Positions 34,343-44,090 of a stretch of DNA of 64,000 nt are shown here, piece by piece. The notes beneath the pieces were generated by a model that worked only from the letters and a program-made list of their open reading frames with translations, did not search any database and was not told the origin of the DNA. Numbering within the stretch: the stretch's first letter is position 1; each line of letters begins with the position of its first letter. Origin of the DNA: CAYZQH01 sp050300015 (GTDB lineage Bacteria > Pseudomonadota > Gammaproteobacteria > Pseudomonadales > Cellvibrionaceae); NCBI GenBank assembly GCA_050300015.1, contig JBNKWZ010000005.1, forward strand, positions 62,001-126,000, written 5' to 3'. Position numbers and translations under genes: made by a program.

Positions 34343-35632
34343 CTAGCGCTTGTCTCTTTCCACAAAGGGGCGGTTGTCATACCCGGTGTAGAGTTGGCGT
34401 GGGCGTCCTATTTTAAAGCCTTCGGTTACCATCTCGTGCCAGTGTGCAATCCACCCCACCGTACGGCCCGTGGCGAAAATGACGGTAAACATTTCGGTGG
34501 GAATACCAATGGCTTTCATGATAATGCCAGAGTAAAAATCCACATTCGGGTAGAGTTTTTTCTCAATAAAGTAAGGGTCTTCCAGTGCAATTTGTTCTAA
34601 ACGTTTTGCTATGGCCAGGAGTGGATCATTGTCTAAGCCCAATTCGGTTAGCACTTCGTCGCAAGTTTCTTTCATCACTTTTGCACGCGGATCAAAGTTT
34701 TTATAAACGCGGTGACCGAAGCCCATTAAGCGGAAGGGGTCATTTTTGTCTTTGGCTTTCTCAATAAACTTGTCGATGTTTTTCACATCGCCAATTTCCT
34801 CGAGCATGTCTAATACGGCTTCATTGGCGCCGCCGTGGGCGGGGCCCCATAGAGTAGCAATACCCGCAGCGATACAGGCGAAGGGATTGGCACCGGAAGA
34901 GCCAGCCAAACGCACGGTGGAGGTGGAAGCGTTTTGTTCATGATCCGCATGCAATAAGAAGATCTTATCCATGGCGCGAGCCAATACAGGGTTGACTGCC
35001 GGGTCGTCGCAAGGTGTGCCAAACATCATATGCAGAAAGTTTTCGGCATAACCCAATTTATTATTGGGGTACATAAATGGTTGGCCCGCATGGTGTTTGT
35101 AACACATGGCCGCCAAAGTGGGCATTTTGGCAATCAGCCGGTGCGCTGAGATAAGGCGGTGTTCCTCGTTGGTGATGTCCAGCGAGTCGTGATAAAAAGC
35201 GGATAGTGCGCCCACCGCGCCACACATAATGGCCATCGGGTGAGAATCATGGTGAAACCCGTTGAAAAAGCGAGCGATGGATTCGTGTACCATGGTGTGG
35301 TGGGTGATGATGTCGGTGAATTTGTCGTACTCTGTTTCGGTGGGCAGTTCGCCGTGCAGCAATAAATAACAGGTTTCTAAGTAGTCCGATTGCTCTGCCA
35401 AAACATCGATTGGGTAGCCTCGGTGAAGCAAAACACCTTTGGCTCCATCAATATAAGTAATTTTGGATTCACACGACGCAGTTGAAACAAACCCGGGGTC
35501 GTAGGTGAAATAACCTTTGGCCGTCAGCGCTCTGACGTCGATTACATCGGGACCTACAGTGCCTGACAATACAGGCAAGTCAATGGATTCGTTCAAACCG
35601 TCGACCGAAAGTTGAGCTTTCTTATCAGTCAT
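34343..35632 (-). CDS. gltA: Citrate synthase
   Basis: 429 residues, a type II hexameric citrate synthase length. Catalytic His in PAHGGANEAV (near 265), His in GFGHRVYKNFDPRAK (near 306) and Asp in VDFYSG (near 364). Condenses oxaloacetate and acetyl-CoA, entry to the TCA cycle. Divergent from the sdh-suc operon across an 817-bp region, as in Pseudomonas. Confidence 0.97.
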   Translation of the reverse strand: MTDKKAQLSVDGLNESIDLPVLSGTVGPDVIDVRALTAKGYFTYDPGFVSTASCESKITYIDGAKGVLLHRGYPIDVLAEQSDYLETCYLLLHGELPTETEYDKFTDIITHHTMVHESIARFFNGFHHDSHPMAIMCGAVGALSAFYHDSLDITNEEHRLISAHRLIAKMPTLAAMCYKHHAGQPFMYPNNKLGYAENFLHMMFGTPCDDPAVNPVLARAMDKIFLLHADHEQNASTSTVRLAGSSGANPFACIAAGIATLWGPAHGGANEAVLDMLEEIGDVKNIDKFIEKAKDKNDPFRLMGFGHRVYKNFDPRAKVMKETCDEVLTELGLDNDPLLAIAKRLEQIALEDPYFIEKKLYPNVDFYSGIIMKAIGIPTEMFTVIFATGRTVGWIAHWHEMVTEGFKIGRPRQLYTGYDNRPFVERDKR

Positions 35633-35661
35633 TACGGACTCCTATTTCATAAGTAATGAAG

Positions 35662-35707
35662 GCTTGATGCGCAACCTAAGGCGGGTAGCTCTAGGTTTGT
35701 ATCAAGC
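35662..35707 (-). promoter_or_regulatory. Leader stem-loop upstream of gltA
   Basis: GCTTGAT (35662-35668) pairs with ATCAAGC (35701-35707), and inside AACCTA (35673-35678) pairs with TAGGTT (35692-35697). The structure lies about 30 nt upstream of the gltA ATG. It could be a regulatory leader or a protein-binding site. Confidence 0.5.
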
Positions 35708-35890
35708 GTCAACACAACATTTAGGTTTATGATAGGCCCAAGGCGCCACGGGGTGCATTGAGAGTAAAACCCAAACAGTTGAGGATTATTGCCTAGCCTG
35801 GGTAAAGGCAAACAGTGAAACTGTATCGAAACGCTATATCGAAATTCTATTATTAAAATGAGAGAAGTTTCATCATCATATAGAGACTAC

Positions 35891-35920
35891 CTTGATTGAG
35901 ATAGTCTTGATCGAGATAGT
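35891..35920. repeat. 15-bp tandem repeat, two copies
   Basis: CTTGATTGAGATAGT is followed directly by CTTGATCGAGATAGT (one mismatch). It lies in the gltA/sdhC regulatory region and may be paired binding sites. Confidence 0.6.
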
Positions 35921-36241
35921 ATCGCCCACCAAGTGGTTTTGCCGTGTTTGAGGCAGCAAAGCTGATCAAGCATACCCGCCGCTGAACCCAGGGACAATAC
36001 CTAAATAGGCGTCAGTGGGGGGTAATAAGTGTCAGTGTCCACAGGATGGGCGGCTAGTATAGTGAAATTTATAGGCTCTCGGGTAGGTCTTGCGCGGCAA
36101 AAGGTCAATTTGTCTGCTTAAATAAAAGACAACCGCCAAAAAGTGGTCGCTGATGGTGCGCAAAAGTTCCCTGCTCCTTGTTTTGGTGCGCATAATGCGC
36201 GCTATGTTCCTGAATCAGCGAGGGTTTGTGCGTCATTAGGT

Positions 36242-36270
36242 TTGTATTTTCGCCCTTGTATCACTATAAT
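36242..36270 (+). promoter_or_regulatory. Candidate sigma-70 promoter of sdhC
   Basis: A consensus TATAAT at 36265-36270 is preceded with a 17-bp spacer by TTGTAT (weak -35). The start would be near 36277, a leader of about 170 nt. Confidence 0.45.
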
Positions 36271-36449
36271 TCCGCGCGATTTTTGTCAGGCTTTAGCGCA
36301 CTGAATTGATCACTTTTGGCCCTACAAATCAGCTAAATTTTGCTGGTTGAGCGGTTAGGCGCAAATCGCACACTGGTGTGCGACCTTCCCGTGGTTTCCC
36401 ATACATTCACGTATTAAGACGTAACGTACAAAAAAGGTGCATTGTAATT

Positions 36450-36827
36450 GTGAATAAAAATCGACCCGTCAATTTGGACATTTCGACCTTTCAATTACCC
36501 ATCACCGCTTACGTTTCTATTTTGCATCGCGCTTCGGGTGCATTTTTGTTGGCGGGGGTTTTGGTTCTCATGTGGATGTTAGATGCGAGTTTAACGTCTG
36601 AAACGAGTTTTAATGAGCTAAAGGCCGTGCTCTCGCAACCGTGGTTAAGGGTTGTGGTGTGGGCCGTTGTGGCGGGTTTGGCCTATCACTTGGTCATGGG
36701 GGTTCGCCACCTGATGATGGATATGGGCATTGGCGAAAGTCTGGAGGGTGGACGAGCAGGCGCTAAGATCGCATTAGGGGTTGCCGTTATACTGATTGTT
36801 GCATCAGCGGGGTGGATAATATGGTAA
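36450..36827 (+). CDS. sdhC: Succinate dehydrogenase cytochrome b556 subunit
   Basis: 125 residues from the GTG at 36450 (AGGTG about 11 nt upstream), starting MNKNRPVNLDIS; an upstream in-frame start would add a non-conserved stretch. Three membrane helices; the SILHRASG His-Arg-Ser and the later YHLVMGVRHL His (haem ligand) are seen. It anchors SdhAB in the membrane. sdhD overlaps its end. Confidence 0.94.
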   Translation: MNKNRPVNLDISTFQLPITAYVSILHRASGAFLLAGVLVLMWMLDASLTSETSFNELKAVLSQPWLRVVVWAVVAGLAYHLVMGVRHLMMDMGIGESLEGGRAGAKIALGVAVILIVASAGWIIW

Positions 36828-37189
36828 CTGCCGTTACGAGTTATGGCCGCAGTGGCCTTTTTGATTGGGTTGTACAGCGAGTTACAGCTGTTGTACTGGC
36901 CGCTTACACTTTTTTGTTAGTCGGGTTTATCTTAACGACGCCCGAAGTGACTTTCGATGTGTGGAAGTCACTGTTTTCTCACTTATGGATGCGAGTATTT
37001 AGCTTGTTGGCGTTACTATCCATCGGTGCACACGCCTGGATCGGTTTGTGGGCGATTTTGACGGATTACGTGACTGAACGATTGATGGGCCCCAAAGCTT
37101 TGGTTTTGCGGATGATCGTATTATCCATCTATGCCGTAGTGACCATCACCTACCTCGTGTGGGGCATCGAAATTCTTTGGGGAGTTTAA
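36821..37189 (+). CDS. sdhD: Succinate dehydrogenase membrane anchor subunit
   Basis: 122 residues from the ATG at 36821, overlapping the sdhC stop. Three membrane helices; SGLFDWVVQRVTAVVLA (quinone-site region) and IGAHAWIGLWAILTDY (haem His) match SdhD. With SdhC it forms the quinone and haem b binding site. Confidence 0.93.
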   Translation: MVTAVTSYGRSGLFDWVVQRVTAVVLAAYTFLLVGFILTTPEVTFDVWKSLFSHLWMRVFSLLALLSIGAHAWIGLWAILTDYVTERLMGPKALVLRMIVLSIYAVVTITYLVWGIEILWGV

Positions 37190-37194
37190 CCAGC

Positions 37195-38967
37195 ATGGCA
37201 AATATGCGTACCATTACATTTGACGGAATTGTGATCGGCGGCGGCGGCGCGGGAATGCGTGCGGCTCTGCAAATGGCGCAATCCGGTTTTCGTACCGCGG
37301 TGATTACTAAGGTGTTTCCTACGCGGTCCCATACCGTTTCCGCTCAGGGCGGTATTACCTGTGCGATTGCGAGTTCAGACCCTAACGACGATTGGCGCTG
37401 GCACATGTACGATACCGTAAAAGGGTCGGATTACATCGGCGACCAAGATGCCATTGAATATATGTGCTCGGTGGGCCCAGAGGCCGTTTTCGAGCTTGAG
37501 CACATGGGCCTACCGTTTTCAAGAACGGAAAATGGTCGTATCTATCAGCGGCCATTCGGTGGGCAGTCTAAAGATTTTGGTCGAGGCGGGCAGGCAGCGA
37601 GAACTTGTGCTGCGGCTGACCGAACAGGCCATGCGCTGCTGCATGCTTTGTATCAGCAAAATATCAAAAACAATACCGTATTCTTAAATGAATGGTTTGC
37701 CGTGGATATCGTCAAGAATCAAGATGGTGCCGTAGTTGGTGTGATTGCCATTAATATGGAAGATGGCGAGACGGTTTATGTGCGTTCAAAGGCCACCGTG
37801 TTCGCCACGGGTGGTGCAGGTAGAATTTACGCGTCAACCACCAATGCACACATCAACACCGGTGACGGCGTGGCCATGTCATTGCGAGCGGGCTTCCCGG
37901 TGCAAGACATTGAAATGTGGCAGTTCCACCCAACAGGCATTGCTGGGGCGGGAGTGTTGGTTACTGAAGGGTGTCGAGGTGAAGGCGGTTATCTAATCAA
38001 TAAGGATGGCGAGCGCTTTATGGAGCGTTACGCGCCCAATGCTAAAGATCTCGCCGGGCGGGACGTGGTGGCACGTTCTATGGTGCTGGAAATCTTGGAA
38101 GGGCGTGGTTGTGGCGAGAACGGCGACCATGTATTTCTCAAACTGGATCATCTAGGCGAGGAAACGCTCAACGCTAAGCTACCGGGTATTCTGGAGCTGT
38201 CGCGCACGTTCGCCCATGCGGATCCGGTAAAAGAGCCAATTCCTGTAGTGCCTACCTGTCACTACATGATGGGTGGGATTCCCACCAATGTGGCGGGGCA
38301 GGCGCTGACTCAAAACTCTTCCGGTGAGGATAAAGTCGTTGAAGGCTTCTACGCTTGTGGAGAGGCGGCTTGTGTGTCAGTGCATGGCGCCAATCGGTTG
38401 GGCGGTAATTCCCTGTTGGATTTGGTGGTGTTCGGCCGAGCATCCGGCATGACCATCGAAAAAGCGCTGCGCGAAGGGATTGATTTACGACCCGCGAGTG
38501 ATTCGGATTTGGAGGTGGCTACGGCACGTCTCAATAAACTCAATCAATCTGAATCTGGCGAATCGGCGACGGTTTTACGTACAGAGTTGCAAACCATTAT
38601 GCAAAACTACTTTGGGGTTTTCCGTAAGGGCGAGTTTATGCAAGAGGGCATTAAGCAGCTCTCGGCGTTACGTGAGCGCATTGCAAACATTGCCCTAGAG
38701 GACAAAAGCAATGCCTTTAACACTGCGCGCATTGAGGCATTGGAAGTGCAAAACCTATTTGAAGTGGCGGAAGCCACTGCAATTGCAGCGGAAGAGCGAA
38801 AAGAGTCCCGCGGCGCACATGCGCGCGACGACTTCCAGGAGCGTGACGACGAGAATTGGTTGTGTCACTCCATGTATTTCCCTGGTGAGAAGCGTGTGGG
38901 TAAGCGCGCGGTCAATTTCGCACCGAAAACCATGGAAGCCTTTGAACCCAAAATCCGTACCTATTAA
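37195..38967 (+). CDS. sdhA: Succinate dehydrogenase flavoprotein subunit
   Basis: 590 residues. FAD-binding GGGGAGMRAA near the N-terminus, RSHTVSAQGG with the His that carries covalent FAD, and active-site Arg/His in the HPTGI and GGIPTN regions. ATG at 37195 chosen for its GGAG about 10 nt upstream; an earlier in-frame start lies in sdhD. Oxidises succinate to fumarate. Confidence 0.97.
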   Translation: MANMRTITFDGIVIGGGGAGMRAALQMAQSGFRTAVITKVFPTRSHTVSAQGGITCAIASSDPNDDWRWHMYDTVKGSDYIGDQDAIEYMCSVGPEAVFELEHMGLPFSRTENGRIYQRPFGGQSKDFGRGGQAARTCAAADRTGHALLHALYQQNIKNNTVFLNEWFAVDIVKNQDGAVVGVIAINMEDGETVYVRSKATVFATGGAGRIYASTTNAHINTGDGVAMSLRAGFPVQDIEMWQFHPTGIAGAGVLVTEGCRGEGGYLINKDGERFMERYAPNAKDLAGRDVVARSMVLEILEGRGCGENGDHVFLKLDHLGEETLNAKLPGILELSRTFAHADPVKEPIPVVPTCHYMMGGIPTNVAGQALTQNSSGEDKVVEGFYACGEAACVSVHGANRLGGNSLLDLVVFGRASGMTIEKALREGIDLRPASDSDLEVATARLNKLNQSESGESATVLRTELQTIMQNYFGVFRKGEFMQEGIKQLSALRERIANIALEDKSNAFNTARIEALEVQNLFEVAEATAIAAEERKESRGAHARDDFQERDDENWLCHSMYFPGEKRVGKRAVNFAPKTMEAFEPKIRTY

Positions 38968-38991
38968 TTGCAAGGTGAAGGTAGCGTCATC

Positions 38992-39696
38992 ATGTTGAAA
39001 GTAGAAGTGTATCGTTACAACCCAGAGACCGACAAAGCGCCTTACATGAAAACCTATGAGGTGGACACACAGGGTAAAGACTTAATGGTTCTGGATGTTT
39101 TGGAAATATTGAAAGGCCAAGACCCATCGTTAGCCTATCGCCGCTCTTGCCGCGAAGGTGTTTGCGGCAGTGATGGTATGAATATTTCGGGAAAAAATGG
39201 CCTGGCGTGCGTGACATCCTTGTCCGAATCGGTGAAAAATAACACTTTGGTATTGCGCCCACTGCCAGGCCTGCCGGTGATTCGTGACCTGATTATTGAT
39301 ATGTCGCAGTTCTACGAGCAATATCGTAAAATTGAACCTTACCTTCAAAACCACACCCCAGCACCTGCCATCGAGCGCCTACAGTCGCCGGAAGACCGCG
39401 CCAAGTTAGATGGATTATATGAGTGTATATTGTGTGCTTGCTGCTCCACCAGCTGCCCTTCCTTTTGGTGGAACCCTGAGAAGTTCATAGGTCCTGCCGG
39501 TTTGTTACAGGCTTACCGCTTTTTGGCCGATAGCCGCGATACAGCGACAGAAGCGCGATTGAGCAATCTCGATGATCCGTTCAGTGTTTTTAGGTGCCAC
39601 GGCATTCAAAACTGTGTGGCTGTTTGTCCCAAGGGTTTGAATCCAACGCGCGCCATTGGTCATATTCGGACCATGCTTTTGCACCGAGGCGTCTAA
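38992..39696 (+). CDS. sdhB: Succinate dehydrogenase iron-sulfur subunit
   Basis: 234 residues from the ATG at 38992. Cys sets: SCREGVCGSDGMNISG with LACVT (2Fe-2S), ECILCACCSTSCPSFWW (4Fe-4S) and CHGIQNCVAVCPKGLNP (3Fe-4S). Passes electrons from SdhA to quinone. Last of sdhCDAB; sucA follows after 232 bp. Confidence 0.97.
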   Translation: MLKVEVYRYNPETDKAPYMKTYEVDTQGKDLMVLDVLEILKGQDPSLAYRRSCREGVCGSDGMNISGKNGLACVTSLSESVKNNTLVLRPLPGLPVIRDLIIDMSQFYEQYRKIEPYLQNHTPAPAIERLQSPEDRAKLDGLYECILCACCSTSCPSFWWNPEKFIGPAGLLQAYRFLADSRDTATEARLSNLDDPFSVFRCHGIQNCVAVCPKGLNPTRAIGHIRTMLLHRGV

Positions 39697-39796
39697 ACCG
39701 GCGTGTAACGAACGAGGTTTCAAATTCGATTACACGAGACACCCAATGGGTGATTGATAGACAGCACGTGAAACAGCCTTAAGAGTACGCTTTTGG

Positions 39797-39885
39797 CGAC
39801 CGAATACAGCCGTGTTCGGTCGATCCGTACAACTGATCGACGATAGTATTGGTATTGTTAGGCCTAACGGGAGCGCTTGGCGCTC
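39797..39885 (+). promoter_or_regulatory. Three hairpin/palindrome elements between sdhB and sucA
   Basis: CGACCGAA/TTCGGTCG (39797-39804, 39815-39822), the 12-bp palindrome GTTAGGCCTAAC (about 39857-39868), and GAGCGC-TTG-GCGCTC (39871-39885). None has a clear T-run. They may mark an RNA-processing or attenuation point inside the operon. Confidence 0.5.
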
Positions 39886-39928
39886 ACCTAATGAATACGT
39901 TATTTGCCCTTAACAACGGTGGAACCTG

Positions 39929-42766
39929 ATGCAGCAGAGCTTAATGGAGCTATTGTGGAGTACTTCCCACATATCCGGTGGAAACGCAGCGTACGTTGAA
40001 GAAGTTTATGAAACGTATCTACGCGACCCCAATTCTGTGCCAGAACAGTGGCGTGATTATTTTGAAAAACTCCCTCGTGTAGAGGGTGTTCGTGAAAAAG
40101 ACATCCCTCACTCAGAAATTATCGAATACTTTGAATTATTGGGTAAAAATCGCGCTCGACCTATTGTCGCGCCGGGCTCGGGTAGCTCCGATGTGGCACA
40201 CGAGCGTAAGCAAGTAGAAGTTGTGCAATTGGTCAACGCCTATCGCCTGAGTGGTCACAAAAAGGCCAAGCTAGACCCATTGGGTTTGAAAAACCAAGTG
40301 AATTTCAGAGAATTGGACCTGGGGTACCACGGTCTGAACCGTGCCGATTTGGACTCCGTCTTTCAAACAGGCGACTTGTCGTTTGGTAAAAAAGAAGCGC
40401 CACTCAAGGACATTATCGCGGACTTGGAGGCGACCTACTGCGGCACGATTGGCGCAGAGGTCATGCACATTACCAATTTTGACGAACGTGCATGGTTGTT
40501 GACTCGACTGGAAAGCACACGCACTACGTCCAAGCTCAGTCACGAGGAAAAAAAGTATTTGCTAGGAGGGTTGACTGCGGCCGAAGGTCTTGAGCGGCAT
40601 CTTGATAGTAAATACCCAGGGACCAAACGCTTTGGTCTCGAGGGGGGCGAGAGCCTTATTCCTATGTTGGATGTTGTGATTAACAACGCTGGCGCCTACG
40701 GCGCGAAAGAGATGGTATTGGGTATGGCGCACCGCGGCCGCTTAAATACCTTAGTCAACATATTGGGTAAGAACCCCGCAGACTTATTTAACGAATTCGA
40801 AGGAAAAAAACTGGTTGATACCTCGGGTGATGTGAAATACCACCAAGGTTTTTCATCCAACGTGATGACGCCGGGTGGCGAAATGCACTTAGCGATGGCC
40901 TTTAACCCATCACACCTGGAAATTGTGGCGCCAGTGGTGGAGGGCTCTGTACGCGCTCGCCAAGACCGTCGTAACGACTCGGTACGGAACAAGGTGGTTC
41001 CGGTTGTCATTCATGGGGATGCGGCTTTTGCGGGTCAAGGTGTCGTGTTGGAAACGTTCCAAATGTCACAAACACGTGCCTATAAAACTGGCGGTACGGT
41101 TCATATTGTCATCAACAACCAAGTGGGTTTTACCACGAGCTACAAAGAAGACGCGCGCTCTACCGACTATTGCACCGATGTTGCCAAAATGATTGAAGCC
41201 CCGATTTTTCACGTGAATGGGGATGATCCTGAAGCGGTCGTGTACGTGACCAAATTGGCCATGGACTACCGCAATGAATTTAAAAAAGATGTGGTGCTTG
41301 ATTTGGTGTGTTATCGCCGTCGCGGCCACAATGAGACCGACGAGCCTTCTGCCACTCAACCGATGATGTACGCCATCATTCGTAAGCACAAAACCACGCG
41401 CACGCTGTACGCGGAGAAGCTGGTGTCTGAGGGTGTTGTTAGTAAAGATGAAGAACAGACCATGGCCAGTGACTATCGCGATGCTTTGGATCGCGGAGAG
41501 CATGTGGCTCGAGGTTTGGTGAGTGAACCCGACAGCAGTTTGTTTGTGGATTGGTCGCCTTATCTCGGCCACGACTGGCTAACACCGGCCGATACTGGAT
41601 ACGACTTGAAGGCGTTGCAGGCATTGGCGGAAAAAGTCTCCACTATCCCTGACGGTGTGGTGGTTCAGCGGCAAGTGGCGAAAATTTACGACGACCGTCG
41701 AAAAATGGCAGGCGGCGCACTGTCGATGAACTGGGGTATGGCAGAGACCATGGCCTATGCCACCTTGTTGGAGCAAGGGCATCGTATTCGGCTGACGGGG
41801 CAGGATGTGGGGCGTGGGACTTTCTCACATCGTCACGCCGTGGTACACGGTCAAAAGGATGGGGTGCGTTACATTCCGTTACAGGATTTATCGAAAGACC
41901 AACCGCCATTTGATATCTATGATTCACTGCTCTCCGAAGAAGCGGTGTTGGCTTTTGAATATGGCTACGCCACTACCGCACCCAATTCATTAGTGATTTG
42001 GGAGGCGCAGTTTGGTGACTTCGCCAATGGTGCGCAAGTGGTAATTGACCAATTTATCACCAGTGGTGAGCACAAGTGGGGGCGGCTGTGTGGGTTGACG
42101 CTACTGCTGCCTCACGGCTACGAAGGGCAGGGGCCTGAACATTCTTCTGCGCGCCTAGAGCGATTTATGCAGTTGTGTGCTGAACACAATATTCAAGTTT
42201 GTATCCCCACCACGCCGGCACAAATATTTCATCTTCTCAGGCGTCAAGCCATTCGTCCCATGCGTCGACCCCTGGTGATTATGAGCCCCAAGTGGATATT
42301 GCGTCATAAGCTTGCGACTTCCGCACTGGAAGACCTTGGCAACGGCGCGTTTCAATCGGTGATTTCAGACACCAGCGTAACCCCAGAAGATGTCCGCCGC
42401 GTTATATTATGCAGTGGTAAGGTCTATTACCACCTCTTGGAAGCCCGCGAGGAGAACCAACAAACCAACGTGGCTCTGGTTAGGGTGGAGCAGTTATATC
42501 CTTTCCCAGAGGAAGACTTAAAGCTGGCACTGAAGCCATTTGAGCACGTGACCGATGTTATCTGGTGTCAAGAAGAGCCCAAAAACCAGGGAGCTTGGTT
42601 CTCCAGTCAGCATCGTATGAAGCGTGTGCTAGATCGGGTAAACTCTGACGCATTCTTGCGCTATGCGGGCCGAGCAGCCTCTTCCGCACCGGCTGCAGGC
42701 TACATGTCTACGCACATAGATGAGCAAAACAAATTCATTAACTCAGCACTCGACGTTACTGTTTAA
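39929..42766 (+). CDS. sucA: 2-oxoglutarate dehydrogenase E1 component
   Basis: 945 residues, thiamine diphosphate enzyme. The N-terminal helix (LMELLWSTSHISGGNAAYVE) is the E2-binding segment; GDAAFAGQGVV and NNQVGFTTS mark the ThDP core; RRGHNETDEP is typical. Decarboxylates 2-oxoglutarate and passes the succinyl group to SucB. Followed by sucB after 30 bp. Confidence 0.97.
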   Translation: MQQSLMELLWSTSHISGGNAAYVEEVYETYLRDPNSVPEQWRDYFEKLPRVEGVREKDIPHSEIIEYFELLGKNRARPIVAPGSGSSDVAHERKQVEVVQLVNAYRLSGHKKAKLDPLGLKNQVNFRELDLGYHGLNRADLDSVFQTGDLSFGKKEAPLKDIIADLEATYCGTIGAEVMHITNFDERAWLLTRLESTRTTSKLSHEEKKYLLGGLTAAEGLERHLDSKYPGTKRFGLEGGESLIPMLDVVINNAGAYGAKEMVLGMAHRGRLNTLVNILGKNPADLFNEFEGKKLVDTSGDVKYHQGFSSNVMTPGGEMHLAMAFNPSHLEIVAPVVEGSVRARQDRRNDSVRNKVVPVVIHGDAAFAGQGVVLETFQMSQTRAYKTGGTVHIVINNQVGFTTSYKEDARSTDYCTDVAKMIEAPIFHVNGDDPEAVVYVTKLAMDYRNEFKKDVVLDLVCYRRRGHNETDEPSATQPMMYAIIRKHKTTRTLYAEKLVSEGVVSKDEEQTMASDYRDALDRGEHVARGLVSEPDSSLFVDWSPYLGHDWLTPADTGYDLKALQALAEKVSTIPDGVVVQRQVAKIYDDRRKMAGGALSMNWGMAETMAYATLLEQGHRIRLTGQDVGRGTFSHRHAVVHGQKDGVRYIPLQDLSKDQPPFDIYDSLLSEEAVLAFEYGYATTAPNSLVIWEAQFGDFANGAQVVIDQFITSGEHKWGRLCGLTLLLPHGYEGQGPEHSSARLERFMQLCAEHNIQVCIPTTPAQIFHLLRRQAIRPMRRPLVIMSPKWILRHKLATSALEDLGNGAFQSVISDTSVTPEDVRRVILCSGKVYYHLLEAREENQQTNVALVRVEQLYPFPEEDLKLALKPFEHVTDVIWCQEEPKNQGAWFSSQHRMKRVLDRVNSDAFLRYAGRAASSAPAAGYMSTHIDEQNKFINSALDVTV

Positions 42767-42796
42767 ATAAAGCCTTTAACTGAAGGACTATTCGGA

Positions 42797-44020
42797 ATGA
42801 CCATTGAAATTAAAGCGCCCACATTTCCTGAATCCGTGCAAGATGGCACCATTGCCACTTGGCACAAACAGCCTGGTGAGGCTGTGGCTCGTGACGATCT
42901 GATTGTCGACATTGAAACCGATAAAGTGGTGCTAGAAGTTGTGGCGCCAGCAGATGGTAGCTTGTCTGAGATTATGAAAGCTGAAGGTGAGGTGGTTTTA
43001 AGCAACGAAGTGATTGCCAAATTTGTCGCGGGTGACGCACCTGCAGGTGATGAACCTTCCGCCGCAAAAGCCGAGGCCTCGTCGACAGACAATGAAGAAG
43101 CTCTGGTGAATCCAGCCGCTAAAAAATTGGCCGATGAAAAAGGCATTGACCTTTCAAAGGTCAAGGGTACCGGTAAGGGCGGGCGCATCACCAAAGAAGA
43201 TGTCATTAATTACACGCCAGAAGCCACGGCACCCGCATCGAGTTCACCAAAGCCAAGCTCTGCACCTGCCGCAAAATCTGCGCCCACACCCACACCTGTG
43301 GTGCAAGGCGAGGTCTTGCGAGTTGAAAAACGTGTACCCATGACCCGGCTGCGCGCCAGAATCGCTGAGCGCTTATTGGATGCAACCCAAAATACCGCCA
43401 TGCTGACGACTTTTAACGAAGTGAATATGGCCCCGGTGATGGAGCTTCGAAAAAAATACAAAGATCAGTTTGAGAAAGCGCACAATGGCACGCGCCTGGG
43501 TTTTATGGGCTTTTTTGTAAAAGCCGCTGTTGAAGCACTTCGTCGTATTCCTGCTGTGAATGCGTCAATTGATGGCAACGATATTGTTTACCACGGTTAT
43601 CAGGACGTGGGTGTTGCCGTATCGACGGAAAAGGGTTTAGTTGTACCAGTATTGCGCAATGCTGAAAACATGGGGCTTGCCGATATTGAAAATACCATTC
43701 GCAGTTATGGACTAAAAGCACGAGATGGTAAGTTGACCATAGATGAAATGACGGGGGGTACTTTCACGCTTACCAATGGCGGTGTGTTTGGGTCATTGCT
43801 GTCCACACCCATTTTAAATCCTCCCCAAGCGGCCATTCTGGGCATGCATAAAATCCAAGAGCGCCCAATGGCAGTCAATGGCAAAGTCGAAATATTACCC
43901 ATGATGTATTTGGCTTTAAGTTACGACCACCGCTTAATTGATGGCAAGGAAGCGGTTCAATTCTTGGTGGCTATTAAGGATTTAATTGAGGATCCAGCTC
44001 GTATACTTTTAGAAGTGTAA
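42797..44020 (+). CDS. sucB: Dihydrolipoyl succinyltransferase E2 component
   Basis: 407 residues: one lipoyl domain (1-75; Lys43 in ETDKVVLE is the lipoylation site), a Pro/Ala-rich linker, a subunit-binding domain (about 105-140; NPAAKKLADEKGIDLSKV), another linker, and the catalytic domain with SYDHRLIDG near the C-terminus. Core of the 2-oxoglutarate dehydrogenase complex. Confidence 0.97.
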   Translation: MTIEIKAPTFPESVQDGTIATWHKQPGEAVARDDLIVDIETDKVVLEVVAPADGSLSEIMKAEGEVVLSNEVIAKFVAGDAPAGDEPSAAKAEASSTDNEEALVNPAAKKLADEKGIDLSKVKGTGKGGRITKEDVINYTPEATAPASSSPKPSSAPAAKSAPTPTPVVQGEVLRVEKRVPMTRLRARIAERLLDATQNTAMLTTFNEVNMAPVMELRKKYKDQFEKAHNGTRLGFMGFFVKAAVEALRRIPAVNASIDGNDIVYHGYQDVGVAVSTEKGLVVPVLRNAENMGLADIENTIRSYGLKARDGKLTIDEMTGGTFTLTNGGVFGSLLSTPILNPPQAAILGMHKIQERPMAVNGKVEILPMMYLALSYDHRLIDGKEAVQFLVAIKDLIEDPARILLEV

Positions 44021-44090
44021 ACAAGCGTAGTTTGTTCAACGTTGGGGCCAAATAGTCCCAGTAATTATCGAAAAGAATTTGGGGTTTTTT

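Larger units (their letters stand above)
35708..36449. other. Divergent gltA/sdhC intergenic region
   Basis: No gene seen. It holds a 15-bp tandem repeat (35891-35920) and a candidate sdhC promoter. Such a long gap between gltA and sdhC is also usual in pseudomonads and carries regulatory sites. Confidence 0.6.

Noticed and set aside
41066..41572. 168-codon open frame antisense to sucA
   Set aside because: Lies wholly inside a certain gene with strong family conservation; His-rich composition reflects the opposite strand.
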